Notes: generated by a model not told the origin, from the letters alone. Positions 8,261 through 17,544 are shown, numbered from the stretch's first letter. The stretch is DNA of 64,000 bases from Streptomyces sp. A0958 (GCF_004795035.1 NZ_SSBK01000010.1:1-64000), one strand, 5' to 3'. Program-made: numbers and translations.

Positions 8261-10113
8261 CCGACCGGGAACTGCTGGAGGTCCGCGACCTCTCCATCGA
8301 GTTCACCGCCCCCGACGGGCCGCCGCTGCGCGCCGTGCGCGGCGTCTCGTTCACCCTGCGCCGGGGGGAGACCCTGGCCGTCGTCGGCGAGTCCGGCTCC
8401 GGCAAGTCCACCACCGCGCTCGCCCTGACCCGGATGCTGCCGGGCACCGGCCGCATCACCACCGGCACGGTCCGCCTGGAGGGCCGTGACCTGGCCGCCG
8501 TGGGTGACGAGGAACTGCGGGCGGTGCGCGGCGCCCGCATCGGCATGATCTTCCAGGACCCGATGACCGCCCTCAACCCCGTCCTCACGGCGGGCCGGCA
8601 CATCGAGGAGGTGCTCCGCACCCACGGCAACCGCGACAGGGCCGCACGCCGCGCCCGCGCCGTCGAACTCCTGGACCGGGTCGGCATCCCCGAGCCGCAC
8701 CGCCGCGCCGACGACCACCCGCACCAGTTCTCCGGCGGCCAGCGCCAGCGCATCCTCATCGCCACGGCCCTCGCCGGCGAACCCGACATCCTCCTCGCCG
8801 ACGAACCCACCACCGCCCTGGACGCCACCGTCCAGGACCAGATCCTCACCCTCCTCGCCGACCTCAACCGCGAGACCGGCACCGCCCTCGTCCTCATCAC
8901 GCACAACATGGGCGTCGTCGCCCGCGCCTGCGAACGCGTCCTCGTCATGTACGGCGGCACCGTCGTGGAGGACGGGCCCACCGCCGAAGTGCTCACCCGC
9001 CCCCGCCACCCCTACACCGCGGGCCTCCTGGCCGCCGTGCCCCGCCTCGCCGCCCCCTCCGGCACCCGCCTCACGGGCATCCCCGGAAGCCCGCCCGACC
9101 TCGCACTGCTCGGTGACGGCTGCGCCTTCGCCGACCGCTGCACCCTGGTCGAGGACCGCTGCCTCACCGCCACCCCGCCGCTCGCGCCGGTGGCCTCAGG
9201 CGTACGGGTGGCCTGCCTCCCCGCCGCCGTCCGCACCGAACCCCTGCCGGCACCCGCCCCGCCCGCCCGCATCGACCGTCCCGCACCCGGCGCGGTCGTC
9301 CTGGAGGCGGACGGCCTGACCAAGACGTACGGGGGACGCGGCTCCCGGAAGCGAGGGGCACCGGCGCTCGACGGGGTGTCGCTGACCCTCGCGGAGGGCG
9401 AGACCCTGGGCATCGTCGGCGAGTCCGGCTCCGGCAAGTCGACCCTGGCCCGGGTGCTGGCCCACGCCCACCCGTCGGACGGCGGCACCCTGCGGCTGCG
9501 CGGCCAGGACGTCACCCGGCCCTCCCGGCGGGCGCTGCACGCGGTGCGCCGCCAGGTACAGATGGTGTTCCAGGACCCCTATGCCTCACTCAACCCCCGC
9601 ATGACGGTGGGCGAGATCGTCGCCGAGCCCCTGATCGCGTTCGGCATCGGCGACCGCGACGCACGCCGGGCGCGCGTCGCGCAACTCCTGGAACTGGCGG
9701 GCCTCGACCCCGCCGTCGCCGGCCGGCACCCGCGCTCCTTCTCCGGCGGCCAGCGTCAGCGCATCGGCATCGCCCGGGCCCTCGCCCCCGAACCCTCCGT
9801 CCTCATCTGCGACGAACCCGTCTCCGCACTCGACGTGTCCGTCCAGGCGCAGATCGTCGGCCTGCTCACCGACCTCCAGCGCGACCTGGGCCTGTCCCTC
9901 GTCTTCATCGCCCACGACCTCGCGGTCGTCCGGCAGGTCAGCCACCGCATCGCCGTCATGCACCGGGGCCGGATCGTGGAGACCGGCAGCGCCGACGACG
10001 TCTGCGAGCACCCCCGCGACCCGTACACCCGCGCCCTGCTCGCGGCGGCGCCCGAACCCGTACCCCCGGCGGCCCGTGCCGAGCACCCCGAGAAGACGGG
10101 AGCCCTCGCGTGA
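8257..10113 (+). CDS. ABC importer ATPase, fused DppD-DppF
   Basis: A 618-aa protein with two complete ABC ATPase domains. Each has a Walker A motif GESGSGKST (first at residues 44-52), a FSGGQRQR signature, and a Walker B (LLADEPTTALDA and LICDEPVSALDV). The first half ends in the oligopeptide-type C-terminal extension with the Cys-rich CAFADRC...CL region. Bacterial peptide importers usually encode these as separate genes; here they are one polypeptide, which guarantees a 1:1 ratio. It powers the permease pair encoded immediately upstream, with ATGA overlap at the 5' end and GTGA overlap at the 3' end. Confidence 0.93.
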   Translation: MTDRELLEVRDLSIEFTAPDGPPLRAVRGVSFTLRRGETLAVVGESGSGKSTTALALTRMLPGTGRITTGTVRLEGRDLAAVGDEELRAVRGARIGMIFQDPMTALNPVLTAGRHIEEVLRTHGNRDRAARRARAVELLDRVGIPEPHRRADDHPHQFSGGQRQRILIATALAGEPDILLADEPTTALDATVQDQILTLLADLNRETGTALVLITHNMGVVARACERVLVMYGGTVVEDGPTAEVLTRPRHPYTAGLLAAVPRLAAPSGTRLTGIPGSPPDLALLGDGCAFADRCTLVEDRCLTATPPLAPVASGVRVACLPAAVRTEPLPAPAPPARIDRPAPGAVVLEADGLTKTYGGRGSRKRGAPALDGVSLTLAEGETLGIVGESGSGKSTLARVLAHAHPSDGGTLRLRGQDVTRPSRRALHAVRRQVQMVFQDPYASLNPRMTVGEIVAEPLIAFGIGDRDARRARVAQLLELAGLDPAVAGRHPRSFSGGQRQRIGIARALAPEPSVLICDEPVSALDVSVQAQIVGLLTDLQRDLGLSLVFIAHDLAVVRQVSHRIAVMHRGRIVETGSADDVCEHPRDPYTRALLAAAPEPVPPAARAEHPEKTGALA

Positions 10114-11054
10114 GCGCGTGCTGCACACCCGGCCGCCCCTGCACCGGCGTACTGCCCCCGCCGTCGGCACGCCGGACGGCCCCGCTGCCGGCCGTCGCGC
10201 ACCGGGCGATGGCCGAACTGCCCGGCGGGGTCTTCCGGATGGGCGACGCCTTCGGCGAGGGCTACCCCGCCGACCGTGAAGGCCCGGTGCGCGAGGTGAC
10301 CGTGGCCCCCTTCGCCATCGACACCACCGCCGTCAGCAACGCCGACTGGGCCCTCTTCGCGGATGCCACCGGCTACCGCACCGACGCCGAACGGTACGGC
10401 AGCTCCTACGTCTTCCACCTGCTCCTCGCCCCGGCCGCCGCGCGCCATGTCATCGGGCGGGTGCCCGGCGCGCCCTGGTGGCTCGGTGTCGAGGGCGCCT
10501 GCTGGAACTTCCCCGAGGGGCCGGGCTCCTCGGTCGCGGACCGGGCCGACCACCCCGTCGTCCACATCTCCCACGACGACGCCCGCGCCTACTGCGACTG
10601 GGCCGGGCTGCGCCTGCCCACCGAGGCCGAGTGGGAGTACGCGGCCCGCGGGGGACTCGACGGCGCCCGCTATCCGTGGGGCGACGAACTCGCCCCCGAG
10701 GGGCGCGAGATGTGCAACATCTGGCGCGGCACCTTCCCGCACCGCTCCGAGCGGCCCGGCGGCCGCACGGGCACGGTGCCCGTCACCGCGTACGCCCCCA
10801 ACGGCCACGGCCTCCACAACACCTCCGGCAACGTCTGGGAGTGGTGCGCCGACGCCTTCGGACCCGGTGAACGCGTCATCCGGGGCGGCTCCTACCTGTG
10901 CCACGCCTCGTACTGCAACCGCTACCGCGTCGCCGCCCGCTCCCACAACACCCCCGACTCCTCCACCGGCCACGGCGGCTTCCGCTGCGCCCGTGACCTC
11001 GCCCCCCACCTGCCCCCGCCCGCCCCGACCCACGACGGAGCCTCCCGCCGATGA
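10110..11054 (+). CDS. Formylglycine-generating enzyme (sulfatase-maturing)
   Basis: A 314-aa FGE-sulfatase domain protein that oxidises the active-site Cys of type I sulfatases to formylglycine. The C-terminal active site GGSYLCHASYCNRYRVAARS is nearly the same as I recall for the Streptomyces coelicolor enzyme, with both copper-binding cysteines present (C264 and C269 here). Other fold markers are RLPTEAEWEYAARGG, YPWGDEL and NTSGNVWEWC. The GTG start overlaps the ATPase stop, and the ATG of the downstream arylsulfatase overlaps this stop, so maturase and client are probably made together. The likely clients in this locus have CAPAR (184-1623) and CSPAR (11051-13366) motifs. Confidence 0.95.
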   Translation: MSACCTPGRPCTGVLPPPSARRTAPLPAVAHRAMAELPGGVFRMGDAFGEGYPADREGPVREVTVAPFAIDTTAVSNADWALFADATGYRTDAERYGSSYVFHLLLAPAAARHVIGRVPGAPWWLGVEGACWNFPEGPGSSVADRADHPVVHISHDDARAYCDWAGLRLPTEAEWEYAARGGLDGARYPWGDELAPEGREMCNIWRGTFPHRSERPGGRTGTVPVTAYAPNGHGLHNTSGNVWEWCADAFGPGERVIRGGSYLCHASYCNRYRVAARSHNTPDSSTGHGGFRCARDLAPHLPPPAPTHDGASRR

Positions 11055-13366
11055 CCACCAGCACCCGCCGCGACCCCTACGACGGCTTCCCCGGCCGGAT
11101 CGGCCGCACCTTCGCCGCCTCCGAACCGGCCTGGCCGGCACCCCGCACCCCGGGCGAGAAGGCCCCCAACATCGTCGTCGTCCTCATCGACGACATGGGC
11201 TACAGCGACATCGGTCCCTTCGGCTCCGAGATCGACACGCCCACCCTCGACGCCCTGGCCGAGGACGGCGTACGCCTGAGCAACTACCACACCATGCCGC
11301 TGTGCTCCCCGGCCCGCGCCGCCCTCCTCACCGGCCTCAACCCGCACCGCGTCGGCTACGCCATGGTCGCCAACTCCGACCCGGGCTTCCCCGGTTACGG
11401 CATGGAGATCGCCGACGACATCCCCACCCTCGCCGAACTCCTCCACGACTCCGGCTACGCCACCTACGCCGTCGGCAAATGGCACCTGGTCCGCGACTCC
11501 GCCTCCAACGCCGCCGACGACCGCGACAACTGGCCGCTGCGCAAGGGATTCGACCAGTACTACGGCGTCCTGGAGGGCCTGACCAGCCTCTTCCACCCGC
11601 ACCAGCTCGTCCGCGACAACAGCCCGCTGGACATCGACGAGTTCCCCGACGACTACTACTACACCGACGACATCACCGACCAGGCGATCTCCATGGTGAA
11701 GTCGCTGCGCGCCCACGACCCGGACAAGCCCTTCTTCCTCTACCTCGCGCACAACGCCGTCCACGGCCCCCTCCAGGCCAAGGAGGAGGACATCGCCCGC
11801 CACCGGGGTCGCTACGACGAGGGCTGGGACGCGCTGCGCGAGCGCCGCTTCGCCGCCCAGCTCGCCGACGGCCTCTTCCCGCCCGGCACCGAACTCCCCG
11901 AACGCAACAGCGAGGCCGGGCTCGACGTACCCGCCTGGGACAGCCTCACCGAGGAGCAACAGCGCCTGTACGCCCGCTACATGGAGGTGTACGCGGCACT
12001 CGTCGACAACATCGACCAGAACCTCGGCCGGCTCACCGCCACCCTCGACGCCCTCGGCGAACTCGACAACACCATCATCGTCTTCACCTCCGACAACGGA
12101 GGCACCGGTGAGGGCGGCGCCGAGGGCACCCGCTCCTACTTCAGCCGCTTCGTCCACCACCCCGCCCTGCCCGGCGACTGGACCCCCGACGTCGACCGCG
12201 ACCCCGAGCTCATCGGCGGCCCGCGCAGCCTGGTGCACTACCCGCGCGGCTGGGGCATGGCCTCCAACACCCCCTTCCGCCTCTACAAGGGGCACACCTA
12301 CGCGGGCGGGGTCCGCGTGCCCTTCGTACTGTCGTGGCCGAGGGGCGCGCGTGAGGGCCGGCTCACCCCGGGGCTGCGCCCGCAGTACCAGTACGTCACC
12401 GACATCGCCCCGACCCTGCTGGAACTGGCCGGCCTGGAGCGGCCGGAACAGCGGCGCGGTATCACGCTCCAGGAGCCGGACGGCGTCAGCCTCGCCCCGG
12501 TCCTCGCCGACCCGCGACACGCCTCCACCCACCCCGAGCAGTACTGCGAGATGACCGGCAACCGCAGCTACTACCGGGACGGCCGCAAACTCGTCACCCT
12601 CCACCGGCCCGGCACGCCCTACGACGACGCGGAGTGGGCGCTCTACGACATCAGGACCGACCCCACCGAGATCCACGACCTGTCCGCCGCACACCCCGGC
12701 CTGGTCAAGGAACTCTCCGCCGCCTGGGAGCAGGCCGCCTGGCGCAACGGCGTCTTCCCGCTCCCCGACGGCAGCGGGGCGCTCGCCCGGCGCAACCCGG
12801 CCGAGCGGCGCCTCACGCGCCCGCTGACCCTGCTGCCGGGCACCCCGGAGCTGGAGCGCTACCGCTCCTCGCGGCTGGTCGCCCTGCGCTCCTTCGAGAT
12901 CGCCGTCGCGATCGAGGAGACGGGGGAGGGGGTGCTCGTGTCCCACGGCGACCAGGGCGGCGGTTACAGCCTGTACGTCGAGGACGGCCGCCTGCACCTC
13001 GCGTACAACGAGTACGGCGTGCTCCACGAGAGCGACGCCGGTCCCCTGGCGCCCGGTGAACACCTCGTCGTCCTCGCGGCCACGGCGGAAGCGGGGCTGC
13101 GCTGGAGTTTCACCGTCGGCGTCGACGGCGAGGAAAGGGCGTCCCCTCCCAGCGTCCACCAGCTCATCGGGATGGCCCCCTTCCAGGGCATCAGCGTCGG
13201 TGTCGACCGCAAGTCACCCGTCTCCTGGCCGCTGTTCGAGCGCCACCGCTCCTTCCGCTACCGGGGCCGGCTGCGATCGGTGACCTACACCCCCGGCGAG
13301 CCAGGACCCGACTCCCCGGAGGCGGTGGCGGCGGCGCTGAAGGAGGCGGCGGCAGCGTTCGAGTGA
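11051..13366 (+). CDS. Arylsulfatase with C-terminal extension
   Basis: A 771-aa type I sulfatase. NIVVVLIDDMGYSD supplies metal ligands D47 and D48, and CSPAR at 85-89 carries the Cys to be converted to formylglycine. GKWHL and VFTSDNGGTGEGG are further active-site segments. Residues from about 580 onward form an extra beta-rich domain, as in long arylsulfatases of the Pseudomonas AtsA group. No signal peptide is visible, consistent with import of intact esters by the upstream ABC system and cytoplasmic cleavage. It is the last gene of the operon and is followed by a strong hairpin at 13374-13406. Substrate unknown. Confidence 0.92.
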   Translation: MTTSTRRDPYDGFPGRIGRTFAASEPAWPAPRTPGEKAPNIVVVLIDDMGYSDIGPFGSEIDTPTLDALAEDGVRLSNYHTMPLCSPARAALLTGLNPHRVGYAMVANSDPGFPGYGMEIADDIPTLAELLHDSGYATYAVGKWHLVRDSASNAADDRDNWPLRKGFDQYYGVLEGLTSLFHPHQLVRDNSPLDIDEFPDDYYYTDDITDQAISMVKSLRAHDPDKPFFLYLAHNAVHGPLQAKEEDIARHRGRYDEGWDALRERRFAAQLADGLFPPGTELPERNSEAGLDVPAWDSLTEEQQRLYARYMEVYAALVDNIDQNLGRLTATLDALGELDNTIIVFTSDNGGTGEGGAEGTRSYFSRFVHHPALPGDWTPDVDRDPELIGGPRSLVHYPRGWGMASNTPFRLYKGHTYAGGVRVPFVLSWPRGAREGRLTPGLRPQYQYVTDIAPTLLELAGLERPEQRRGITLQEPDGVSLAPVLADPRHASTHPEQYCEMTGNRSYYRDGRKLVTLHRPGTPYDDAEWALYDIRTDPTEIHDLSAAHPGLVKELSAAWEQAAWRNGVFPLPDGSGALARRNPAERRLTRPLTLLPGTPELERYRSSRLVALRSFEIAVAIEETGEGVLVSHGDQGGGYSLYVEDGRLHLAYNEYGVLHESDAGPLAPGEHLVVLAATAEAGLRWSFTVGVDGEERASPPSVHQLIGMAPFQGISVGVDRKSPVSWPLFERHRSFRYRGRLRSVTYTPGEPGPDSPEAVAAALKEAAAAFE

Positions 13367-13373
13367 GTTCCGA

Positions 13374-13406
13374 CCGGTGTCGGCGGTCCCGGACCGCCGA
13401 CACCGG
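13374..13406 (+). terminator. Hairpin terminator after arylsulfatase
   Basis: Perfect 16-bp arms (13374-13389 and 13391-13406) lie immediately downstream of the arylsulfatase stop and end the sulfur operon. Confidence 0.8.
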
Positions 13407-13469
13407 CACCCGTCCGCCGTACCCGGAGATCGATTGGCGACGGTACGCGGGCAGGTCTAACGTCGGGGG

Positions 13470-13489
13470 AGTGAACGGCCACGTTCACT
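13470..13489. promoter_or_regulatory. Palindromic operator before the DHA2 exporter
   Basis: AGTGAACGGCCACGTTCACT has perfect 8-bp arms around a 4-nt spacer, 25 bp before the exporter start. Size and position fit a TetR-type repressor operator. No TetR gene is adjacent; the nearest in the window is at 17545. Confidence 0.55.
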
Positions 13490-13514
13490 GACGGCACGAG
13501 CGGCCGATGAACCG

Positions 13515-15059
13515 ATGACGGGCTCCCACGCGACATCCCAGCAGGCCACCCAAACCCCTCGGGAGGGGCGAGGCGGCGGGGTCGCCCTGCTCGTCATCTG
13601 CTCCTGCCAGCTGATGGTGGTCCTCGACGTCACCATCGTGAACATCGCCCTACCGCACATCCAGACCGCGCTGGGCTTCTCCACCGAGAACCTGTCCTGG
13701 GTGATCAACGCCTACACGCTGACGTTCGGCGGACTGCTCCTGCTGGGCGGGCGGCTCGGCGACATACTCGGCCGCCGCAGAATCTTCATGACCGGCGTCG
13801 CCCTCTTCGTCCTCGCCTCGCTGCTCGGCGGCCTCTCCCAGGAGTCCTGGCAACTGCTCGCCGCCCGGTCCCTCCAGGGCGTCGGAGGAGCGATCGCCTC
13901 GCCAACGGCGCTCTCCCTCATCACGACGACCTTCCGCGAAGGACCCGAGCGCAACAGGGCGTTCGGCGTGTTCGCGGCCGTGTCGGCGGGCGGCAGCGCC
14001 ATCGGGCTGCTCGCAGGCGGCCTGCTGGTGGAGTGGCTGGACTGGCGGTGGATCTTCTTCGTCAACGTGCCCATCGGCGCGCTGATCGTGCTCGCCACCC
14101 GCCGCTACATCCGGGTGTCCGAGCGCCACCCGGGGCACTTCGACGTCATCGGCGCCCTCACGGCGACGCTCGGCATGGTGTGCCTGGTCTACGGCTTCAT
14201 CCGCGCCTCCGAGGAGGGCTGGAGCGAAATCCTCACCCTGGCCGCGTTCGCCGCCGCCGTGGTGCTGATCGGGCTGTTCATCGCCATCGAGAGCCGGTCC
14301 CGGCAGCCCATCACCCCGCTGTGGATGTTCCGTGACCGCAACCGCGCGGGCACCTACGGGATGATGCTGAGCCTCGCGGCGGCGATGTTCGGGATGTTCT
14401 TCTTCCTGACCCTGTTCGTGCAGAACATCCTGGGCTTCAGCCCGCTGCGCACAGGCCTCGCCTTCCTGCCGGTCAGCGTGATCATCGCGATCGGCGCCGG
14501 GTTCACCTCCCGGCTGCTGCCGCGCTGGGGCCCCAAGCCCTTCATGGTGACCGGGGCCGTGCTCGCGGCGGTGGGCCTGGGCTGGCTCACGCAGACCGAT
14601 GTCCACAGCTCGTACCTGGGCAGTCTCCTGGGGCCGGTGCTGGTGTTCGGCCTCGGCATGGGCCTTCAGTTCGTCTCGTTGACGCTTATGGCGCTCTCCG
14701 GGGTGGCCTCCCACGAGGCCGGCGCGGCCTCCGGCATCCTCAACACCACGCAGCAGGTGGGCGGATCGCTCGGCCTGTCCATCCTCGTCACGGTCTTCGG
14801 CACGGCCGGCCGCGACGAGGCGACCGACCAGGTGCCGAAGTTCATGGCCGAGGCGACACCGGCGCAGCTGGCGCAGTTCCGCAGGACCGGACAGCTTCCG
14901 GGCCGGTGGGGCGACCAGGTCCTGGCCTCGGGCGTCTCCACCGCCTTCCTCGCCGCCGCGGCCTTCGCCCTCGCCGCCGCGCTCATCGCGCTGTTCGTCA
15001 TCCAGGTGCGCCCCTCGGACCTGGAGCGGCTGCGCGGCGGCGGGCGGCCGGGCCCCTGA
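13515..15059 (+). CDS. MFS exporter, DHA2 (EmrB/QacA) family
   Basis: A 514-aa inner-membrane drug:proton antiporter with about 14 transmembrane segments. Family hallmarks are ICSCQLMVVLDVTIVNIALP in helix 1, LGGRLGDILGRRRIF after helix 2 (motif A), and LLAGGLLVEWLDWRWIFFVN in helix 5. The ATG at 13515 is used because an upstream ATG at 13507 runs directly into a stop. A palindrome at 13470-13489 suggests repression by a TetR-type regulator. The substrate cannot be read from sequence; antibiotics or hydrophobic toxic compounds are usual. Confidence 0.92.
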   Translation: MTGSHATSQQATQTPREGRGGGVALLVICSCQLMVVLDVTIVNIALPHIQTALGFSTENLSWVINAYTLTFGGLLLLGGRLGDILGRRRIFMTGVALFVLASLLGGLSQESWQLLAARSLQGVGGAIASPTALSLITTTFREGPERNRAFGVFAAVSAGGSAIGLLAGGLLVEWLDWRWIFFVNVPIGALIVLATRRYIRVSERHPGHFDVIGALTATLGMVCLVYGFIRASEEGWSEILTLAAFAAAVVLIGLFIAIESRSRQPITPLWMFRDRNRAGTYGMMLSLAAAMFGMFFFLTLFVQNILGFSPLRTGLAFLPVSVIIAIGAGFTSRLLPRWGPKPFMVTGAVLAAVGLGWLTQTDVHSSYLGSLLGPVLVFGLGMGLQFVSLTLMALSGVASHEAGAASGILNTTQQVGGSLGLSILVTVFGTAGRDEATDQVPKFMAEATPAQLAQFRRTGQLPGRWGDQVLASGVSTAFLAAAAFALAAALIALFVIQVRPSDLERLRGGGRPGP

Positions 15060-15076
15060 GCACCCGGCCGCCCGCC
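15039..15076. terminator. Hairpin spanning the exporter stop codon
   Basis: Perfect 14-bp arms (15039-15052 and 15063-15076). The DHA2 exporter stop codon lies in the loop. It separates the exporter from the convergent GH3 gene, which ends at 15085. Confidence 0.7.
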
Positions 15077-15084
15077 CACGGCTG

Positions 15085-17376
15085 TCAGCCCTTGACGGTG
15101 AAGCCCGCCCGAAGCAGGTCGTCGTCGCGCGACGACGGGCCGACGAGGAGTTCGAAGGCGCCGGGCTCGACCACCCGGCGGCCCTCGGCGTCCACCAGGC
15201 TGCACGCGGCCACCGGCAGCTCGATGACGACCTCGCGCGACTCACCGGGCGCCAGCGCGATCTGGCGGTAGGCCTTGAGCTCCTTCTCCGCCCACGTCAC
15301 CGACGTGACCGTGTCGCTCACATACGCCTGCACGGTCTCCAGCGCCGGCCGCTCACCGGTGTTGCTGACGACGACGCGCGCCCGCAGCGTGTCGGCCGCG
15401 CCCAGGACATCGGTCAGCACCTCCAGGTCCGAGTAGGCCACGGTCGTGTAGCTGAGACCCTCGCCGAACACGAACGCCGGCCGCTGCGTCAGATCCGCGT
15501 ACCGCGTGCCGTGCTGGCCGCGCAGCTGGTTGTAGTACGTCGGCTGCTGCCCCGCGTGACGCGCGAAGGACACGGGCAGCCGACCGGACGGCTCGACGAG
15601 GCCGAGCACCAGCTCCGCCACCGCCCGGCCGCCGGCCATGCCCGGGTTGAACGCGTGCACGATGGCCGCCGCGCGGTACGCGGACGGCGGCAGCACGAGC
15701 GGCTTCGAGCTGATGACCACCACGGTGAACGGCTTGCCCGTCTCGGCGAGCGCGTCCAGCAGCGCGATCTGCCCGCCGATCAGCTCCAGGGTCGCGGTCG
15801 ACCGCCCCTCACCGATCAGCTCGATGCGGTCGCCCACCACGGCGACGACATGGTCGGCGGCCTCGGCAGCGGCGACCGCCTCGGCGATCAGGGCCTCGGA
15901 CGGCTCGGCCGGGACGACGATCTCGGGCCGGGGCTGCCCGTCCGGGAAGAAGGCCCCCTCCGGGTCCGGGCCCACCGTCAGGATGTCGGCCCCGCGCGCG
16001 TGGGTGACCGACCAGCCGGCGGGCACATGCTCCCTAAACCCGTCGAGCACGGTACGGATCATGGCGCGCGGATGACCGTCCGGCAGCCAGTCCGCCTGCC
16101 CCGACGACCCCGCCCAGTCCCCGAGCTGGGTCTGCGCGTCGTCGGCGTTCGGCCCGATCACCGCGACCGTACGCGCCGGCGCACCGGCATCCGCGACCGC
16201 GCGCCCGTCCGCGCCCGCCTCGTAGCCGCCGTCCAGCGGCAGGGTGCCGTCGTTGGCCAGCAGCACCAGCGAGCGGCGGGCCGCTTCGAGGTTCAGCTCG
16301 GTGTGGGCCGCACTGCCGATGACCGCCGACTGCCGGGCCCGGTCCGGATGGCGCGGGTTCTCGAACAGGCCCAGCTCGAACTTGAGCGTCAGGATGCGCG
16401 CGACCGCCGCGTCGATCTCCGCCTCGCCGAGCCGGCCCGCCGCGACCGCCTCCTGCGCACCGTCGAAGAAGCCCGGCGTCGTCATCACCATGTCGTTGCC
16501 CGCCCGGACCGCGGCGGAAGCCGCCTGCGCGTGGTCCGCGTACACCTTCTGCTCCCACACCATGCGGCCGACGTTGTCCCAGTCGGTCACCAGGGTTCCG
16601 GTGTAGCCCCACTCGCCGCGCAGCACCTCGTTCAGCAGCCAGTTGTTGACCGTGACGGGAACGCCGTCCATCGACTGGTACCCGAGCATGAACGTACGGC
16701 AGCCCTCCCGGGCGACCCGCTCGAACGGCGGCAGGAACCACGAGCGCAGCTTGCGCCGCGAGATGTCGGCCTCGCTCGCGTCCCGGCCGCCCTGGGTCTC
16801 GGAGTAGCCGGCGAAGTGCTTGGCGCACGCCAGGACCGCCGTCGGGTCGTCCAGCCCCTCGCCCTGGTATCCGCGCACCATCGCCGAGGCCAGTTCACCG
16901 ATGAGGAACGGGTCCTCGCCGAACGTCTCGCTGACCCGCCCCCAGCGCAGGTCCCGGGTGATGCACAGCACCGGCGAGAACGTCCAGTGGACGCCCGTCG
17001 CCGCGACCTCCACCGCCGTCGCCCGCGCCACGCGTTCCAGCAGCTCCGGGTCCCAGCTCGCGGCCATGCCGAGCTGGGTGGGGTAGATCGTGGCGCCCTC
17101 CCAGAACGAGTGCCCGTGGATGCAGTCCTCGGCCACCAGGAGCGGGATGCGCAGCCGGGTCCGCCCGGTCAGCTCGGCCGCCTCCAGGACGCGCTCGGGC
17201 GAGGCGTGCAGGATCGACCCCACGTGCATGTCCTCGATGAGGTGCCGCACCCCGTCCTTGGCGTTCAGCTGGAGCATCTGGCCGACCTTCTCGGGCAGCG
17301 TCATCCGGCCGACCAGGTCGGCGACGCGCTCCGGCACGGACAGGCGGGGGTCGAGATAGGGCAGGGAGGAGCCCAC
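15085..17376 (-). CDS. Glycoside hydrolase family 3 (beta-glucosidase type)
   Basis: An exo-acting glycosidase of about 763 aa. An N-terminal (beta/alpha)8 domain begins RVADLVGRMTLPEKVGQM and contains WGRVSETFGEDPFLIG, KHFAGYSETQGGRD and the nucleophile region LVTDWDNVGR. A second alpha/beta domain and a C-terminal fibronectin III-like domain (YTTVAYSDLEVL) follow. No signal peptide is seen, so it is likely intracellular. A GTG at 17391 would add five residues, but AAAGGA lies 6 nt before the GTG at 17376, so I prefer the latter. It is divergent from a TetR gene, a likely local regulator. Beta-glucosidase, xylosidase and similar activities are all possible. Confidence 0.92.
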   Translation of the reverse strand: MGSSLPYLDPRLSVPERVADLVGRMTLPEKVGQMLQLNAKDGVRHLIEDMHVGSILHASPERVLEAAELTGRTRLRIPLLVAEDCIHGHSFWEGATIYPTQLGMAASWDPELLERVARATAVEVAATGVHWTFSPVLCITRDLRWGRVSETFGEDPFLIGELASAMVRGYQGEGLDDPTAVLACAKHFAGYSETQGGRDASEADISRRKLRSWFLPPFERVAREGCRTFMLGYQSMDGVPVTVNNWLLNEVLRGEWGYTGTLVTDWDNVGRMVWEQKVYADHAQAASAAVRAGNDMVMTTPGFFDGAQEAVAAGRLGEAEIDAAVARILTLKFELGLFENPRHPDRARQSAVIGSAAHTELNLEAARRSLVLLANDGTLPLDGGYEAGADGRAVADAGAPARTVAVIGPNADDAQTQLGDWAGSSGQADWLPDGHPRAMIRTVLDGFREHVPAGWSVTHARGADILTVGPDPEGAFFPDGQPRPEIVVPAEPSEALIAEAVAAAEAADHVVAVVGDRIELIGEGRSTATLELIGGQIALLDALAETGKPFTVVVISSKPLVLPPSAYRAAAIVHAFNPGMAGGRAVAELVLGLVEPSGRLPVSFARHAGQQPTYYNQLRGQHGTRYADLTQRPAFVFGEGLSYTTVAYSDLEVLTDVLGAADTLRARVVVSNTGERPALETVQAYVSDTVTSVTWAEKELKAYRQIALAPGESREVVIELPVAACSLVDAEGRRVVEPGAFELLVGPSSRDDDLLRAGFTVKG

Positions 17377-17544
17377 AGGAGTTCCTTTCACGACGTCGGC
17401 GACGTTCTCATCGGGCGGTACGCGGAGGCCGCGCTCCGGTGGCCGCCGGGGACCACCGTACGCTCAATCCCGACCGAGTGGTAAGTATGTGGGTATGCGA
17501 GCGAACCCAGCGGGGCCGGCCGACGTGACCGCGGAGCGTGCCGA

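Noticed and set aside
4829..10113. An ordinary oligopeptide importer operon
   Set aside because: By protein family alone this would be the default call, but the sulfur leader upstream and the maturase/sulfatase genes in the same overlapping operon make a sulfate-ester substrate more likely. The peptide option is not excluded.
10922..13159. A 745-codon minus-strand open frame
   Set aside because: Antisense to the arylsulfatase gene; Val/Gly/Asp-rich with no recognisable domain.
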